64,000 nucleotides of DNA from Diplocarpon mali (lineage: Eukaryota; Ascomycota; Leotiomycetes; Helotiales; Drepanopezizaceae), in the NCBI GenBank assembly GCA_024741835.1, contig JAENRP010000113.1, forward strand, positions 62,115 through 126,114, written 5' to 3'. The notes beneath the pieces were generated by a model. It was not told the DNA's origin. It saw nothing but the letters and a program-made list of their open reading frames with translations, and made no database searches. The number at the start of each line of letters is the position of its first letter. The first letter of the stretch is position 1. Of this stretch, positions 12,213-24,342 are shown in pieces. The translations under genes and the position numbers were made by a program.

Positions 12213-13273
12213 CCGAGACTCGTTCGAACCATGGCAGAGACTGGTCACAAGCATATCTTCCAGAGCACCTCAAGAACTGAATCACGCATACATGAGCAAG
12301 CACGTCAAGCTACCGCATAGCCGGGTAAACATCAACTCACGGGCCTCACCGCTCAAAACAAGCGAGACCTCCCTACACGTGACTTCCCAAGCGTACTGAT
12401 CCACCATACATAGATATGCAAGAACCTACCACGTCATATGCGAGAATCTCAAGTCGATAAGGATAGGAACATAGACCAGAGAAACGACAGAGATAACGCC
12501 AGCTTCGTCAGCAAATCGAACGCATGTATTGCCCGAGTGGCCGGCTCGCGGGAGACAGTACAAGGCGAGATGCTATGTTCTCGTACGAGGGCAGACGACT
12601 GATGTCAGGTAGCCAGTCTGGGAGCGCGCCATGACGGTCTCCTCTACCTACCGCGGCGCGAGGAGACTCGACATCCTCTTCTTCCTCTTCTTCTTCTTCG
12701 CCCCCGTCGCCGGCTCGTCTCTCTCTCTCCCCTCTCTCAAGAAGCGTCTCTCAGTAAGCGAGGTTCCCTCGGCTCCGAAGCTCAAGACCGGATGTCAACA
12801 AGCTCCCTTTCAGTTTCAGATCCGGTGACCTGGCCGCTCCGCTTCCGCATAGCAAGATGTCGGAATGTTCGGCCCGGTTCTGCTCCGGTTGATGCATTGA
12901 CCGGTTTGATCAACTGCCTGCTCTGCTTCACCAGGCCCGCCTCGCACTACTTGTTCCGAGCGGCCGACACCGTACGGCGCACGGGACGGACCTCGGTGGC
13001 AGGGTGGAGGAAATAACCGGCCGCATAACCGCGCCAAGAGCGGACTCGTACTCGCATTCGCGACTGCGAGCTCACCTCCCCTTGCCTTGTAGTGCCCTCA
13101 TCCACCTCACCCTCGGCACCAGGGCGGGACGTGAATATGAGAGCGAGGGGCAAACAAAGTGAGAACTAGAGAAAGGTGGAAAGGGACTTTGGGTGGGGAC
13201 CAAGATGGAGTGAGATGTCACACCATACCATGCCAAAGCCTAGCGGCTGGGGGCGGAGTTTGAATAGTAGGGG

Positions 13274-13385
13274 TTGTTGTAGTATGGTATGGTGTGGTAT
13301 GGTGTGGTATGGTATAGTATATTATGTATGGTATGGTATGGTAAGGTATGTTACGGTACAGTGTAGTATGGTACAGTATATAATG
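13274..13385. repeat. TATGG/TGTGG pentanucleotide array
   Basis: About 110 bp consist of tandem GTATG and GTGTG units with increasing divergence to the right (GGTATGGTATGG, then GTACAGT-type units). A typical degenerate fungal minisatellite. Confidence 0.8.
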
Positions 13386-14845
13386 ATCGATATCTAACAA
13401 GGTAGTCCTGCATATAGTATATATTTTATAGTATATACTATAATCTCCCGAGTGAGTGGAAATATAACAACGCATCAGAATCTGACCCCAAGACTAGCCC
13501 GCTGCAGCGCGATAGGAAGCACGTACATCTACAGATATACATAGAGTCTCGTCTACCTCGCAGTACCAGATCCTAAACCCGCGTGGCCGCTTCTCTTCTC
13601 TCGGGTAGGAGGGCAGTATGTAGTGTTCTTGTAAAGGGCGTTGTACAAGGTGTAGTAAGGATAAGGGCATGGGAAGGCAAGGGGACATAAACTCTTCAGC
13701 ATTGTATAGGACAGTGCAGGAAAGGATAGGATAGGATACCTCGTCATGATACAAGAACATGCAGTCCAGGCCTGGTCTCGGCTGCGGCGCAGTCCGCCAC
13801 TCCTCGTCCGCCGCACTGGAAGCTGTATGTATCTGTACAGTGTGTGGAGAGCCAACCCAGCTCAGGAGGAGGCACGAGAGAAGCCACGGGGGTGGATGGA
13901 ATAATCGTACACATTAAGGTTACGCTTAAGATTAAGAATAGGATTTGGGGGACGAGCATCCCCGGGCGAGAAAGCAGGGGCCCGTCAGAGGCCCCCGCAT
14001 CGGGATGCGATTTGCGTGTTCAGAGCGAGGTGTGATCGACTGGAAATATCCGTATCCACATGCATACATGCATCCATACGTAGGTTGGTAGGTAGGCAAG
14101 GTAGAGAGGTAGGCGAGGAGTGCGGAGATGGATTGATATCTATCGCGTGGAGAACGTGTTGTTGTCCGAGTATGGAGTTGGTCTAGCCGGCGAGGACACG
14201 AGAAGAGACCTGGGGAGCCCTGGGTCCGAAGCGAGTAAGGGTACCTTGGGTAGAGAGTCCTGAAACGCCAATGCATTCTCGTCTAGGGGGTAGCGAAGAC
14301 GCTGATGTACAATCGACAGCAACATCAACATCAGTATTGTGCGTGGCAGTCAACTCGACGGGACTGCGCGTATTGCCGGCGTGGTTTAGCGCAGGTTGCC
14401 GAGGTATGAGATCCAACAGCTCCCGGCTGAGTTTCCCCCGCATCGATGTAATCAGCCGCTTACTTGTTTAGCAACCTGACCCAGCAGTTTCAAAACCGTC
14501 CGCTCCGCCAGAGTCAAGATCCGACACACGTCAGAACGGTTAAAAGGCGGGGCGAGGCCAAGAGGGGTAATAAGAGCAGAGAGTAGGTCGGAGAGAGGGG
14601 GGAAGCAGATATATCAGCTGCTTGGCTAGCGCTCGACTCGCGAGATGAGCGGCGGCGTCTATTCGATACCTTCTCCTGGCAGAGTATATTGTTGATGTAG
14701 ATATATAGCAGGACGTGCCCCTGGCGATGGGGCGGGTCAGACTCTTGCTCTCCTTGCCTCTCTTTCGTTCTACTCGTTCTTCTTCCCTTCTGGATTACCT
14801 TCGCTCGCTTTGGGTGCGCAGGACTGGCTTGGCTTGGCTTCCACG

Positions 14846-17521
14846 ATGGTGAGGTCGTACACTCTTTTCGTCGCCGTGCTGTCGGTCGCGGGTCTCGCGG
14901 CTGCGGGTGTGAGTGCAGATGCACATTCGAATGTGCGTGCGGGCGTGAGGGAGAGATCTGGGGAGATCAGGGAGGAGAGATCCTGTACGCCGCCGGGCAA
15001 CTATACCACGACTAACGCGACACTGCCGGTGGTGGATCTGGGGTATAGCTTGCACCGGGCTTCGCTGAGTGTACGTCGTCCAATGTGTCTGCCAGCCTGT
15101 CGTCCAATCTTTCATCCAAGCAAGCAGGACAACTGAGCCCGGAAGATTCTTCCTCCCCTTCTACCTCTCTTTTCTTCCTTTGCTTCGTGTTTGTCCTACA
15201 CACTCCAGAGTACGGAGAAGACACTCGGAGTACCGAGAAGGAGGGAAAGACGAGAAGAAAGAAAAGGAATAGAAAGAAGAAGAAAAATAAGAATAGGAAA
15301 AGAGAGAAAAGAGAAAAACCCTCCCAGCTAACAGATATCCTAGACGACCGGCTCGTATTACAACTTCACCAACATCCGCTATGCCCAAGCACCCGTCGGA
15401 GAGCTGCGGTACGCCCTACCCGAACCTCCAACCGGGACGAGCAAGACGATTGAAGACGGCGGCAGCGGTCCGATAACATGCTTCCAAGCATCGACCGGTA
15501 CGTGGATGAAGAGAGACCAAGGCACCGCATCTCCCACGTCAAAGAGAATCCCCGGACTCCAAGTTCCCTGGCTAACGGAACACAGCCTGGCAGCAGACGA
15601 CATTCCGCTACCTCTTCGGTCAACCGCTGAGCCAGCTCTCGGAAGCGGTGCCCACGCTCGACTCGTTCAACTTCAGCAGCGTGGCGCCCCTGACTGCGGG
15701 CGCGAGCGAGGACTGCCTGTTCCTCGATGTCATGGTCCCGACGGACATCTATGCGAAGAAGGCGGCCAAGGGAGGTGAGTGTCCGTGGGAGAGAGCGTGA
15801 GATGTCCAGCCGGCATGGAGGCTGATGTGACTACCAGCATCGGTCCTGGTCTGGATCCACGGCGGGGGCTATGTGGCCGGTGGGAAGTCGGCGGCGGGTT
15901 CGAGCGGCAACCCGGCTGGCATCATTGCCCGGTCTCTCGAGAAGGATGGCGAGGGCGTGGTTTTCGTCTCGATGAATTACCGTCTTGGGGTTACGGTACG
16001 TACAATGCACTCCGTCCCCGTCGCCGGCGCCGCGATGCGCCTGTTTCTGCGACGCGTTACCGCCTTGTCTTGGCCTGGACCAGTCTCAGCCTCGGCAGAA
16101 TCGAGGCTGGGGGGAAGGCGGTGGCGCATTGGCTCCCTCGGCCTCTCCGTTTCCCTCATGTAATGCTCTGCCCTGCAGAACAAGGCAGTCTTTTGGATGG
16201 GAATACATTCCACTGCAATGCTCTACATTACACTGCTCTGCCCTGCCCTGCCCTGCCCTGCATTGACTGCATGCCATTGCACTGCTTCCATCACAACCAT
16301 GCACTACTGACCCCTCCAGGGCTGGCTGGCAGGATCCTCCTTCCAGGCCGACGCACCGCCAAACCTCGGGCTCTACGACCAGCGGCTCGCCCTGCAGTGG
16401 GTCCAGGACAACATCTCCAAGTTTGGCGGCGATCCCGAGCGTGTCACCGTTGCAGGCGAGTCGGCCGGTGGCGGCAGCATCATGTTCCAGCTCGGGGCGC
16501 ATGGCAGCCAGGACAAGGCGCCCTTCCAGCAAGCCATCCTGCAGTCGCCGGCCTTCAACTCCGGTACCACGCCCGCCGCGGAGGAGGACGTCTTCCAGAG
16601 CGTTCTCACGTACGCCAGCCGGGTCTCCAACAAGACCATGGCGTCGGTGGCGGACCTGCGCACGTTGACCAGCGAGCAGATGCACGCCGTGAACTACATC
16701 ACCAACAGCCTCTCGCCCTTCGGCATCTACCCCGTCGGCCCCGCCATCGACGGCACCTTCGTGCCTGCGATGCCGGCCCAGTTCCTGGCGGCCGGGCAGT
16801 TCGACGCCTCGGTCAAGGTGATGGTGGCCCGCAATGCGAAGGAGGGCGAGCTGTTCACCAGCCCGTTCGTCACCAACGAGACGTCCTTTGAGATGAACGT
16901 GCGGCGCGCCTTTCCCGGCGCCAGCGATCGTGCCGTGGCAGACATCGCGGCGCTCTACCCGCCGGCTTACGACGGGAGCTCCGGGTACACGACGCCCTTT
17001 CAGCGCATGGCCACCGTGCAAGCGGATGCGATTTTTGTGTGCCACACGCACTGGCTCAACCAGGCGTTTGACAACAACACTTACGGTAAGCGAGGCCGGG
17101 CCGAGCCGAGCCCACCCCCCCCTTTTCCCCCTCCCTCTCCCCTCTCCTCTGACCCACCCACGCCCACTCCCCCACCGGCTCCTGTCCCCGCGAGCTCGAC
17201 TGACACCCACCAGCCTACTACTTCGCCACGCCGCCCGGCTACCACGGCGCAGACATCGCGCACACCTTCTACGACGGCTCGCCAGGGCGCACCATCTTCG
17301 GCTCCGCAGTCGACGTCCCCGTCGCGACCACGCTGCAGGACTACATGACCTCCTTCGCCATGACCAGCAGCCCCAACCGCGCCGGTGGCGCCGCGCCCGA
17401 GTTTCCGCTCTACGGGGCCGAGAGGAACACCCTGCTCCTGAACACCACGGGCCTGGGGACCGTGCTGGCAGACCCCTCGAGTGACAGGAGGTGCGACTTC
17501 TGGCAGGGGGGCCTGCGCTGA
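14846..17521 (+). CDS. Secreted type-B carboxylesterase/lipase family protein
   Basis: Six exons (14846-15070, 15344-15497, 15586-15774, 15838-15995, 16320-17085, 17214-17521) join in phase to 599 residues. A signal peptide ([19 protein letters not shown]) is followed by the alpha/beta-hydrolase fold of the carboxylesterase type-B family. Visible landmarks are IRYAQAP near the N-terminus, SEDCLFLDV, the oxyanion loop WIHGGGY (about 195-201), MNYRLG, the nucleophile elbow GESAGGG (Ser about 290), the acid in AKEGELF (Glu about 417) and the histidine in YHGADI (about 508). It should hydrolyse carboxylic esters outside the cell; the substrate cannot be told. Introns 1 and 4 are long for this genome (273 and 324 bp) and hold a purine tract and CCCTG repeats. 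Long antisense frames here are shadows of the high GC content. Confidence 0.9.
15228..15325. repeat. Purine-rich tract inside esterase intron 1
   Basis: Almost uninterrupted A/G run (GAAAGAAAAGGAATAGAAAG and similar) within the 273-bp intron. It produces an artefactual Lys/Arg-rich frame. Confidence 0.7.
16205..16292. repeat. CTGCC/CACTGC repeats inside esterase intron 4
   Basis: Tandem CCCTG units flanked by ACTGC/ATTGC-like units lie in the 324-bp intron between the exons that encode MNYRLGVT and GWLAGSS. Confidence 0.7.
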
Positions 17522-18077
17522 CGCGTCCGTCTCCTGCCCGCCCGTGGAGAGAGGTTCGCGGCCGGGGACTGATCGAGCGCTCGGGATTTCTTGTCCTTGT
17601 ACAGCCATCTGCGCACTCGGCAATCCTAGAGCTGCAGTTTACAGGCCGCGCAGTGCAGCCGGCGGGCCAAGTATCCTCAGGTATCCCATCCCTCCAACAG
17701 CCGCGACGCAGTGTGCTTGTCGTGGCGATAACTCTGCTCGTGGAATCTGCCCTCGTCAGAGCGAGCGTTGTGTGACCGCGCCATGGTAGATCCGCTCTCC
17801 TCTCTCCTACACAGGGACAAACAAAGACGGCAAAATGTATCAAATAAGCCAAAATATCAAAATCACTCGCGAAGCCCTTGGAGATCGATGTTACCCCCGG
17901 CAGCGAAGATGAGCGTTCCATGATTAGTGAATCAAATATACCACAAAACGTATTGTCATTAGCATCATCTCAAACCATATTGTTACACCCCAAGTGATAT
18001 TATAACAGTCCCATCCCTTATTTCAACAAATCAGCAACCAGCCCTGATTGGTCAACGTAGCCAACCTACAACCCAAC
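17522..18077. other. Convergent 3' flanks
   Basis: This is the region between the stop of the plus-strand esterase and the stop of the minus-strand dehydrin-like gene. It presumably contains both polyadenylation regions. No further gene is seen. Confidence 0.5.
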
Positions 18078-21000
18078 CTAATAGCCCACAGCCCCGTCCC
18101 CAGACGCATTCACAGCCCCCGTATCCCTCCTCAACTCCTCCCTGCCCTCACCCACCAAATTCCGTCGCTCGCTGTCGCTGGCTGGGATGAGCGCGTCGCC
18201 CGCACCGGCGCCAGAGTACGCCGGGTGGCCAGCGGGCGGATCTTTATGTAGCCTGTTCCTGCCGCTCAGATCAGAGGTCTTCGGATGGGGACCAGCAGAG
18301 GGCATGTGCTCCTGCTCGAGATCAGAGCTCGCAGTCGGGTAAGAAGCTGCGTAGGTAGGAGACGTCTTGTCGTGCGGATAACCCGAGTCGTGTCTTGCGT
18401 GACCGTGCTGTCCCGCGTCCGAGAGCGGAAAGACACGGCCAGTGTCCATGGTGCGAGAGACCCCGGTCTGGCCGGGCTGGCCGTGTGCTAAACCCGATCG
18501 TGGGTGGTTGGCAGCAAAATTGCTGCCGGGTGTGCGGTGTTCGTGCTCGGCTAGCCCAGCGCCGGCGACACCGGTACTACCGGGAACAGCCGCGTGCCGA
18601 TCGACATGTCCAGCTCCGTGCCCCGTGGCCGGGGCGTTGCCCTGCGTGATGGAGTGCTTGCCGTGGTCGTGGTCATGGAGAAGCCCCCCGTGGTCACGTC
18701 CCGTCGTACCGTCTCCGTATCCAGGCTCTCCCGGGAACCCGGAAGCGCCTTGCACGCCACGATTACGGTCCCCATGGAGATGATCTCCGATGTCTTTCCC
18801 AACCGGCTTCTGATCGAGGGGCGTCTTGGTATTGGCGTCGTGGTGAACTACAAACTTTCCCGCTCCATATCCTCCAGTTCCGATGACATTTCCGTCATGG
18901 GTTGAGGCGTTGCCCGCGAGGGCATTTTGCGTACCTGCGCCAGTTCCTACACCATGGTTGCCCGGCGCTGTTGGAAGGGGCTTGTTGGTATCAGCTTCGT
19001 GTTGTCCATAAGCTGCAGCCCCGGCTCCGGCGCCAGCGGCAGTACCGCCGAGTGCTGCAGTACGGCCTGCGTGGGATTGGGAAGCATTATGTTCACGCTC
19101 TTGGCGATCGAAATCATCTTCTTCCTCCTTAGAGTACTTCTTGCTCTTATCACGGTCTGGTTTACCACGTTAGCACACCACCACAAACCTCGCTTAGGGT
19201 ACTCACGAAGGAACGACAAGAAGCCATGCTTCTTCTCTTTCTCGTTATGCTTTTCTGCATGTTCAAGATCTTTCTCGGCTTGCTTCTCAGCATGCTTATG
19301 CTGCTTCTCAACTGCTTCCACTTCATGCCTATGCTCCTTCTCGGCTTCCTTCTGAGCCCTGGCAATATTCTTTTCATTACTGTGCTCGTTAACTTCATAT
19401 GCAACGCCGCCAACGCCGCCTGCTACTACGGCATCCCGTCCATAGCGGTGGTCTTTGGATCGATCCGCAGTCGGGTCGGCAGCTGAGTGATGAGTAGTTG
19501 CTGTGCCCGGAGCATGTTGCGGTCCTCCGACGGTTGACGGTCCTTGTTGTCCCACCCGCGAAGGGTCATCAACACCACTCACACTTGAGCTGTGGTTCCC
19601 AACAACATGCGCAGCCGTCCCGACTCCGCCAGCAACCACAGCATCTCTTTCGAAATGGTGGTCTCTCGATTGGTCAGTGGATGAGTCGAAGACCAAGTGC
19701 TGAGTAGTAGAGCCTGGTTGATCTGTGCTCGCTGCTCCTGGAGAATGTTGCGTATGTCGCGGAACCCCGGCAGTAGACGAACCTGGCTGTCCGACTCGCG
19801 AAGGGTCGTCAACGCCACTTACGCTTGAGCCATGGTGCCCGGCAGCAAACGCAGCCGTTGCAGCTCCGCCAGCGACGGCAGAATCACGTCCATAGTGATT
19901 TCCACTCGATCCCTTAGTATCGTGGATGCCGGTCGGCCCAGTGCCTTGCACAGCGGCGTTCTGCGGAGTGACTCTGGGGTCGAGAATATTTTGGTAATCC
20001 TTAGCGTGAGGGCCCGCGGTATGTGGTGCCGGGCCAGTGGTTCTAACAGAACGACCAGGTCCAGATGCATCTCCGACTCCAACTCCGCCCCGACTAAAGA
20101 GATTAGCGGAGTACCGTTAGTTTGGATTCGCAAAGTGCATACCGGGTGGCATCGACCGCAGCAGCACTCCCGGTCTTGAAGTCTGAGGCGCGGTGGTGAG
20201 TGTCAGCCTCCTCGGCACCTCCTCCGTGTCTGGGCGAGTGGTGCAGAGCATCTTCCAAGCCAGTACCACGGGTGTTGACGGAGGGGTCGAGCAGGTTCGC
20301 TGTGTTGGTGGTGTGGGGCTAGAAGAGTTAGTTAGAGTAGAATAGATACTTGCTACAGGCCAACAACATACACCGTGAGGTCCAATGAGATGGGAAGTTC
20401 CGTGACTGGCTCCAGTAGACCCAGTATTCGAGCCCACGACCGGCTTGTTCTCGTGATGGTGATGAGCACCAGCGCCTACAGCCCCAGCTGCCCCGGCAAT
20501 AACTGCATCTCGTCCCAGATTACTTCCGCTCGTGGTGTTGGAGTCATGAGTCTTTTCATGCGCCATAATTGAGCTTTGAGTATTGTGGGTCGGACCCGAG
20601 GTCGCTATGCTGGAGCCGGGATCAATTGTAGTGCTGTTTCCTTGCGTAGTCCCGTTACTAGCCTGGGGGTTGGAGCTCTGAGTATTGTGGGCATGGCCGG
20701 AGGAGCCTTCGTTCAACCTCGATGCACCGTCATATCCATGGCTATGGATTCCAGACCCAACAGCACCCGCAGCACCAACAACCGCAGCATCTCTACCCAA
20801 GTGGTTTCCACTCGTCGGGCTTGTCTGTTGAGGATACGCATTTGAAACATGCGTTCCGTAGCCTGACTTCGATCCCAATCCTAGCCCGGCTCCGGCTCCA
20901 GACAAGCCAACGCCCGTCGACCCCTCGTCGGCCCATTCACCTGGCATGTGCGTCTGCACATGAGCGTTGCGACTGGTGCTCGTACCCGATAGATCAGATG

Positions 21001-21928
21001 GCCCACTGCCAGCCTGCGTATGCGAGCTGGGTGTATCAGTCACACTTGCCAGAGCACGCTTTCCGATCGAGGGACCGGGACCGCCGATCTGAGCATTCCC
21101 TAGGCTCTTGCTCTGAGTAGTCGAGTCTGAAGGGTGAGTTGTGCTTATATTTGCACCAGTGCTCGCACCTGCTGCCACGCCAGAATGCTGCGTCAGGCCC
21201 GAAGATACAGTGTTTGGTGCCGGTCCTGATGTAATCCCGGACGTCTGATTGCCCAGGCCAGAGGAGGGACCTCTCGAGTTGTCAGAATCGACTCGGGGAT
21301 CTGCGCGGTTGGCGAGGGCTGAAGAGTGAGGTCCGTTTGTGGTGGTGGTGGTTTCGTCTGTAACCAGACCTGTGCCTGTAGCTGTACCTGCCGAGACCCC
21401 AGAATACTCGCTCCTCGCAGGCAGGCCTGAACTCGTGTTGCTAGTGCTTCTGTTGGCCCGTCAGATACCCGGAAACCTTGCATACTCGCTCGCGAGAGAA
21501 ACCCGCCCCAGCTAGAGGAGCAATGACATACCGGTCTGCGAGCCCTACATTCGACGCAGGCGTGCGCGTCTGTGTGTGTCCCGACGTAGCACCTGCCAAA
21601 TGGCTGCCCTCGCCTGAGCGCGCTGTGGACTGCCCAGCCAGCGTGCTGTGGCTCGCAGCAGAGCCGGGCATTGTAGATGGGGTTGTTTCTGTGCTTGCAA
21701 CACTCTGTAGGTGGCTTCCCTCGCCGGTCAGACCGCTGCCGTGGGTGGTGGAGGGCGGGGGTTGGCTTTGGTTCTTGTCCTCCACTTTGGAGGAGCTTCT
21801 AGATGGGGCTCGTGTTAGATATGGAGGTAGCTTTGTGGGTGTATCGATAGTATATATAGATGGGTATAGATGGGTATAGATGGGTGACGGGCACAGAGCA
21901 CTTACAGGAAGTTCTTGATTTTGTCCAT
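18078..21928 (-). CDS. Large disordered dehydrin-like protein with DPR motifs and glycine-zipper modules
   Basis: Six exons read right to left: 21928-21906, 21798-21532, 21449-20372, 20318-20153 shifted to 20318-20143, 20093-19207 and 19156-18078, with phases that join exactly to 1169 residues. The start (MDKIKNFL) and the first donor (GTAAG) are clear. The protein is rich in Gly, Ser, His and Thr. It has DP(R/S) motifs (DPRVDSDN, LDPSVNTRG, LDPRVTPQN, two DDPSRVGQ) and about six GRDA-type glycine/alanine zipper modules (near residues 316, 410, 585, 650, 720 and 845). A charged helix of KEAEKEH/EKQHKHAEKQ type precedes HGFLSFL. Fungal dehydrin-like proteins with DPR motifs (Tuber DHN1, Aspergillus fumigatus DprA-C) act in osmotic, oxidative and desiccation stress. 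That role is inferred from motif likeness only. Confidence 0.78.
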
Positions 21929-24342
21929 GATGGGTTGGGTACGGGTATCGGTACTGGGTATCTCGATCTGGAGAGGCGTGATTGATGTTTTTGTTTCTCT
22001 TCTCTTCCGTGACTTGTCGAAGAGAAGATGGTCGGAGACAGGGGATTGCGAGAAGAGAGCAGGATTGAGGTGTGGCAGAGACGGTCAAGATCTTGCACGC
22101 CTTTCGGGAAAGCGGGGTATATATGTAGCAAAACACATCCCACCAAGCTCCGCACTCCATTCCCCTTCCTTGGAAGAAGAGGGTCGCCTAGCCGCACGTT
22201 CGACACCGATGATGTCGTGTGGCGGTGGTGGTGGCGGGAGCTTCAAGTGGACGGCTTTTATCGGCCATCCACTTATTTACCTATTCTATTGTACCTTACC
22301 GGAGGGGCCGCGAGCAGGGAAAAAGGACTTTGGTATTTGGTATTTACTGATCAGCTGACCGGCATTTCCTCGTGAGCTGACGGGAGCTGTCCCTACGGTA
22401 CAGGTTCCTCGATATGATATGCCCACCCGGCACGCAGTCGGTGATGCACCGGAGACTGGAGACTGGCACTGCGAGCCAAAGCTTTGAATGAATTCGCGCT
22501 CGAGAGGCTTCGACAAGCGACCTGCCGTAGACGTGTAGATATACGCGTGAATCACGAGCAGCTGCCGCATAGCGGGGGGGTCATTGTTGACGCTGCGGTC
22601 GAGAGCGACGAGCAATCCAGCTCGACGCGACTCGTGAGTCACCCCGTCCCGCCACGTCCTCCTCACGCCCGTTCTTTCAGGCGCGGAGCGTGGCGTCATC
22701 ACCAGCCACCAAGGCGGCGCTGGCTGCATCGCAGATCCCGATGATTCCCAGATACCGGCTGAGTTCACGGGAAGGGATGACGCCGTGTGTCTTGACTCAT
22801 CTCTGCTCTGGAACAGCACTCGGCAGGAGATATTCGCCTCGGTCTCCTCAAGGGATTTATGGCCTCTCGAATCAGCAACTCGCTGGGCCGTCCGATGCAC
22901 CTCAGTTGACTCTCAATCGCGAGATGTGGGCTTGCGAGCTGGTTTCCTATCGTTTTTCCGAGGAATGCTGCCTGTACGAGTCCAATCGTGGACGAGAGGG
23001 TATATGTAAAAAGTGCGGTTATCGCAGAGAAGCCCAGACACAACCAGTTCTGATATAAAGCCGGGCTCGGCCACGGGGTCAGGATTGGAGTGATTCGGTA
23101 AAGAACTAGACAAAGAGGTATTGGGATGAATGGCTTATCATGATATAGCTGAAGGATGCATGGGCTGGTTTGTAAGAGCCTCGGAGAGGCCTGGCTGTAC
23201 TCCCCAAACAAATGCCTACTCGGAAATAAAAGCTGCTTTCAAAGTGTACACACAATCGGATAGGAAAATTCAATCTTTTTCTTTCTTTCTTGGGGGAAAA
23301 AAAAATAAGGAAAAAGAAGAAAAAAGGAACGAGAGCAAGGGCACGCTTGAGAGATGTTGGATTCTGCGCACAGCAACTTGGGCGGACGGGGCTTGATAGT
23401 TCAGAAGGCTGTTCCTGTATGTGCGGAGGGGAGGACGATTCAAACACCGATGTTCGATATACTTGCAAGCCTTATAAACCAGGTGAGAGTGTTGAGTGTC
23501 CTGCCGTGAGGGTCTGAAAGCTGAGCCATTGTCGGATTTCAACCCGACTTGTTAAATTAACGAGAAAAAAGAGCGTCTGGACGCTCTCGACTCAAAAGAA
23601 CACTGCTGCACAGCCCTCTGGAGGAATCGAAAAACACGTCAGACTCAGACATAGACTCGTCTACCTCTAACCCTCGGTGATTCTGCGAGACTGTACACGT
23701 GATAATACATCAACCTCGTCACCCATGACTCTGTAGCTGGCTGCGAATGCTCACCGGCGGGTGGGCGCTTCTGCTCTTCTGCTCGCCGTCACGTGTGGTT
23801 TCCCCGCCGCCTAACGCACTCCCACTGGAAAATAATGAGGGAGACGGTGGCTGTCAACCGAGCGCGCAAGGCCGATAGCAGGAGGCTGAACAGGCGGCGA
23901 GCGGAGGATGGGAGGAGAGAATGGAGCTGGAGCTGGAGCTGGGTTCATAGAGGGGTCCCAGACCATCATCTCTTGTCTGGAACAAGCATGCACAAGTGGA
24001 ACAAGGTCGACTATTGTTGAAGCTTGACACCCGAAGATACAAGACCGTCACATGGTAGTCGGATTTGACAGAATCTAAAGGTGCAGATTCTGAGTGCTAT
24101 GGAGCTGTAGGAGTATATATACAAGGTATGCTTACTAAGCCTTAATCTCCGATCCTTGTATATTTCTAACAGGATTAAGCTTATTTACATTTAGCTTCTC
24201 CCCACCGTCGCGTCTCCCGGCGGAAGTCAGCTAGAAAGACGCGACAGATCAACCTCGAGATTTCTGCGGCTTAATACTGAGCACTGTCCCTACACCCCTC
24301 GACGTCGACCCTCTGAAAACCGCCCAACCACGATTAATTACC
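21929..24342. other. Intergenic, no supported gene
   Basis: These are divergent 5' flanks of the dehydrin-like gene (minus) and the CCCH gene (plus). Short frames on both strands lack motifs and disagree in phase. An A-rich stretch lies near 23285-23330. Confidence 0.5.

Larger units (their letters stand above)
9795..14845. other. 5 kb interval without a supported gene
   Basis: Many overlapping short frames occur on both strands, none with conserved motifs. The interval contains a CAATAG/CAACAG-type trinucleotide stretch near 10945-11030, a degenerate tandem duplication at 12096-12212, and a TATGG pentanucleotide array near 13280-13380. GC-rich patches (11.6-12.0 and 12.6-13.2 kb) generate long but compositionally odd frames that I do not accept as genes. 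Confidence 0.5.

Noticed and set aside
11464..12280. Overlapping ORFs on both strands (150 and 192 codons)
   Set aside because: GC-rich patch with Arg/Pro/Ser-rich translations on both strands and no motif; probably chance.
15085..15453. Lys/Arg-rich plus-strand ORF
   Set aside because: Reads through the purine tract of esterase intron 1.
16086..17921. 611-codon ORF on the minus strand across the esterase gene
   Set aside because: It is antisense to exons 4-6 with clear catalytic motifs on the plus strand; the composition (Arg/Gly/Ala-rich) is that of a GC-driven shadow.
22286..22900. 204-codon minus-strand ORF
   Set aside because: No hydrophobic core, motif or splice context; competing frames on the plus strand are equally long.
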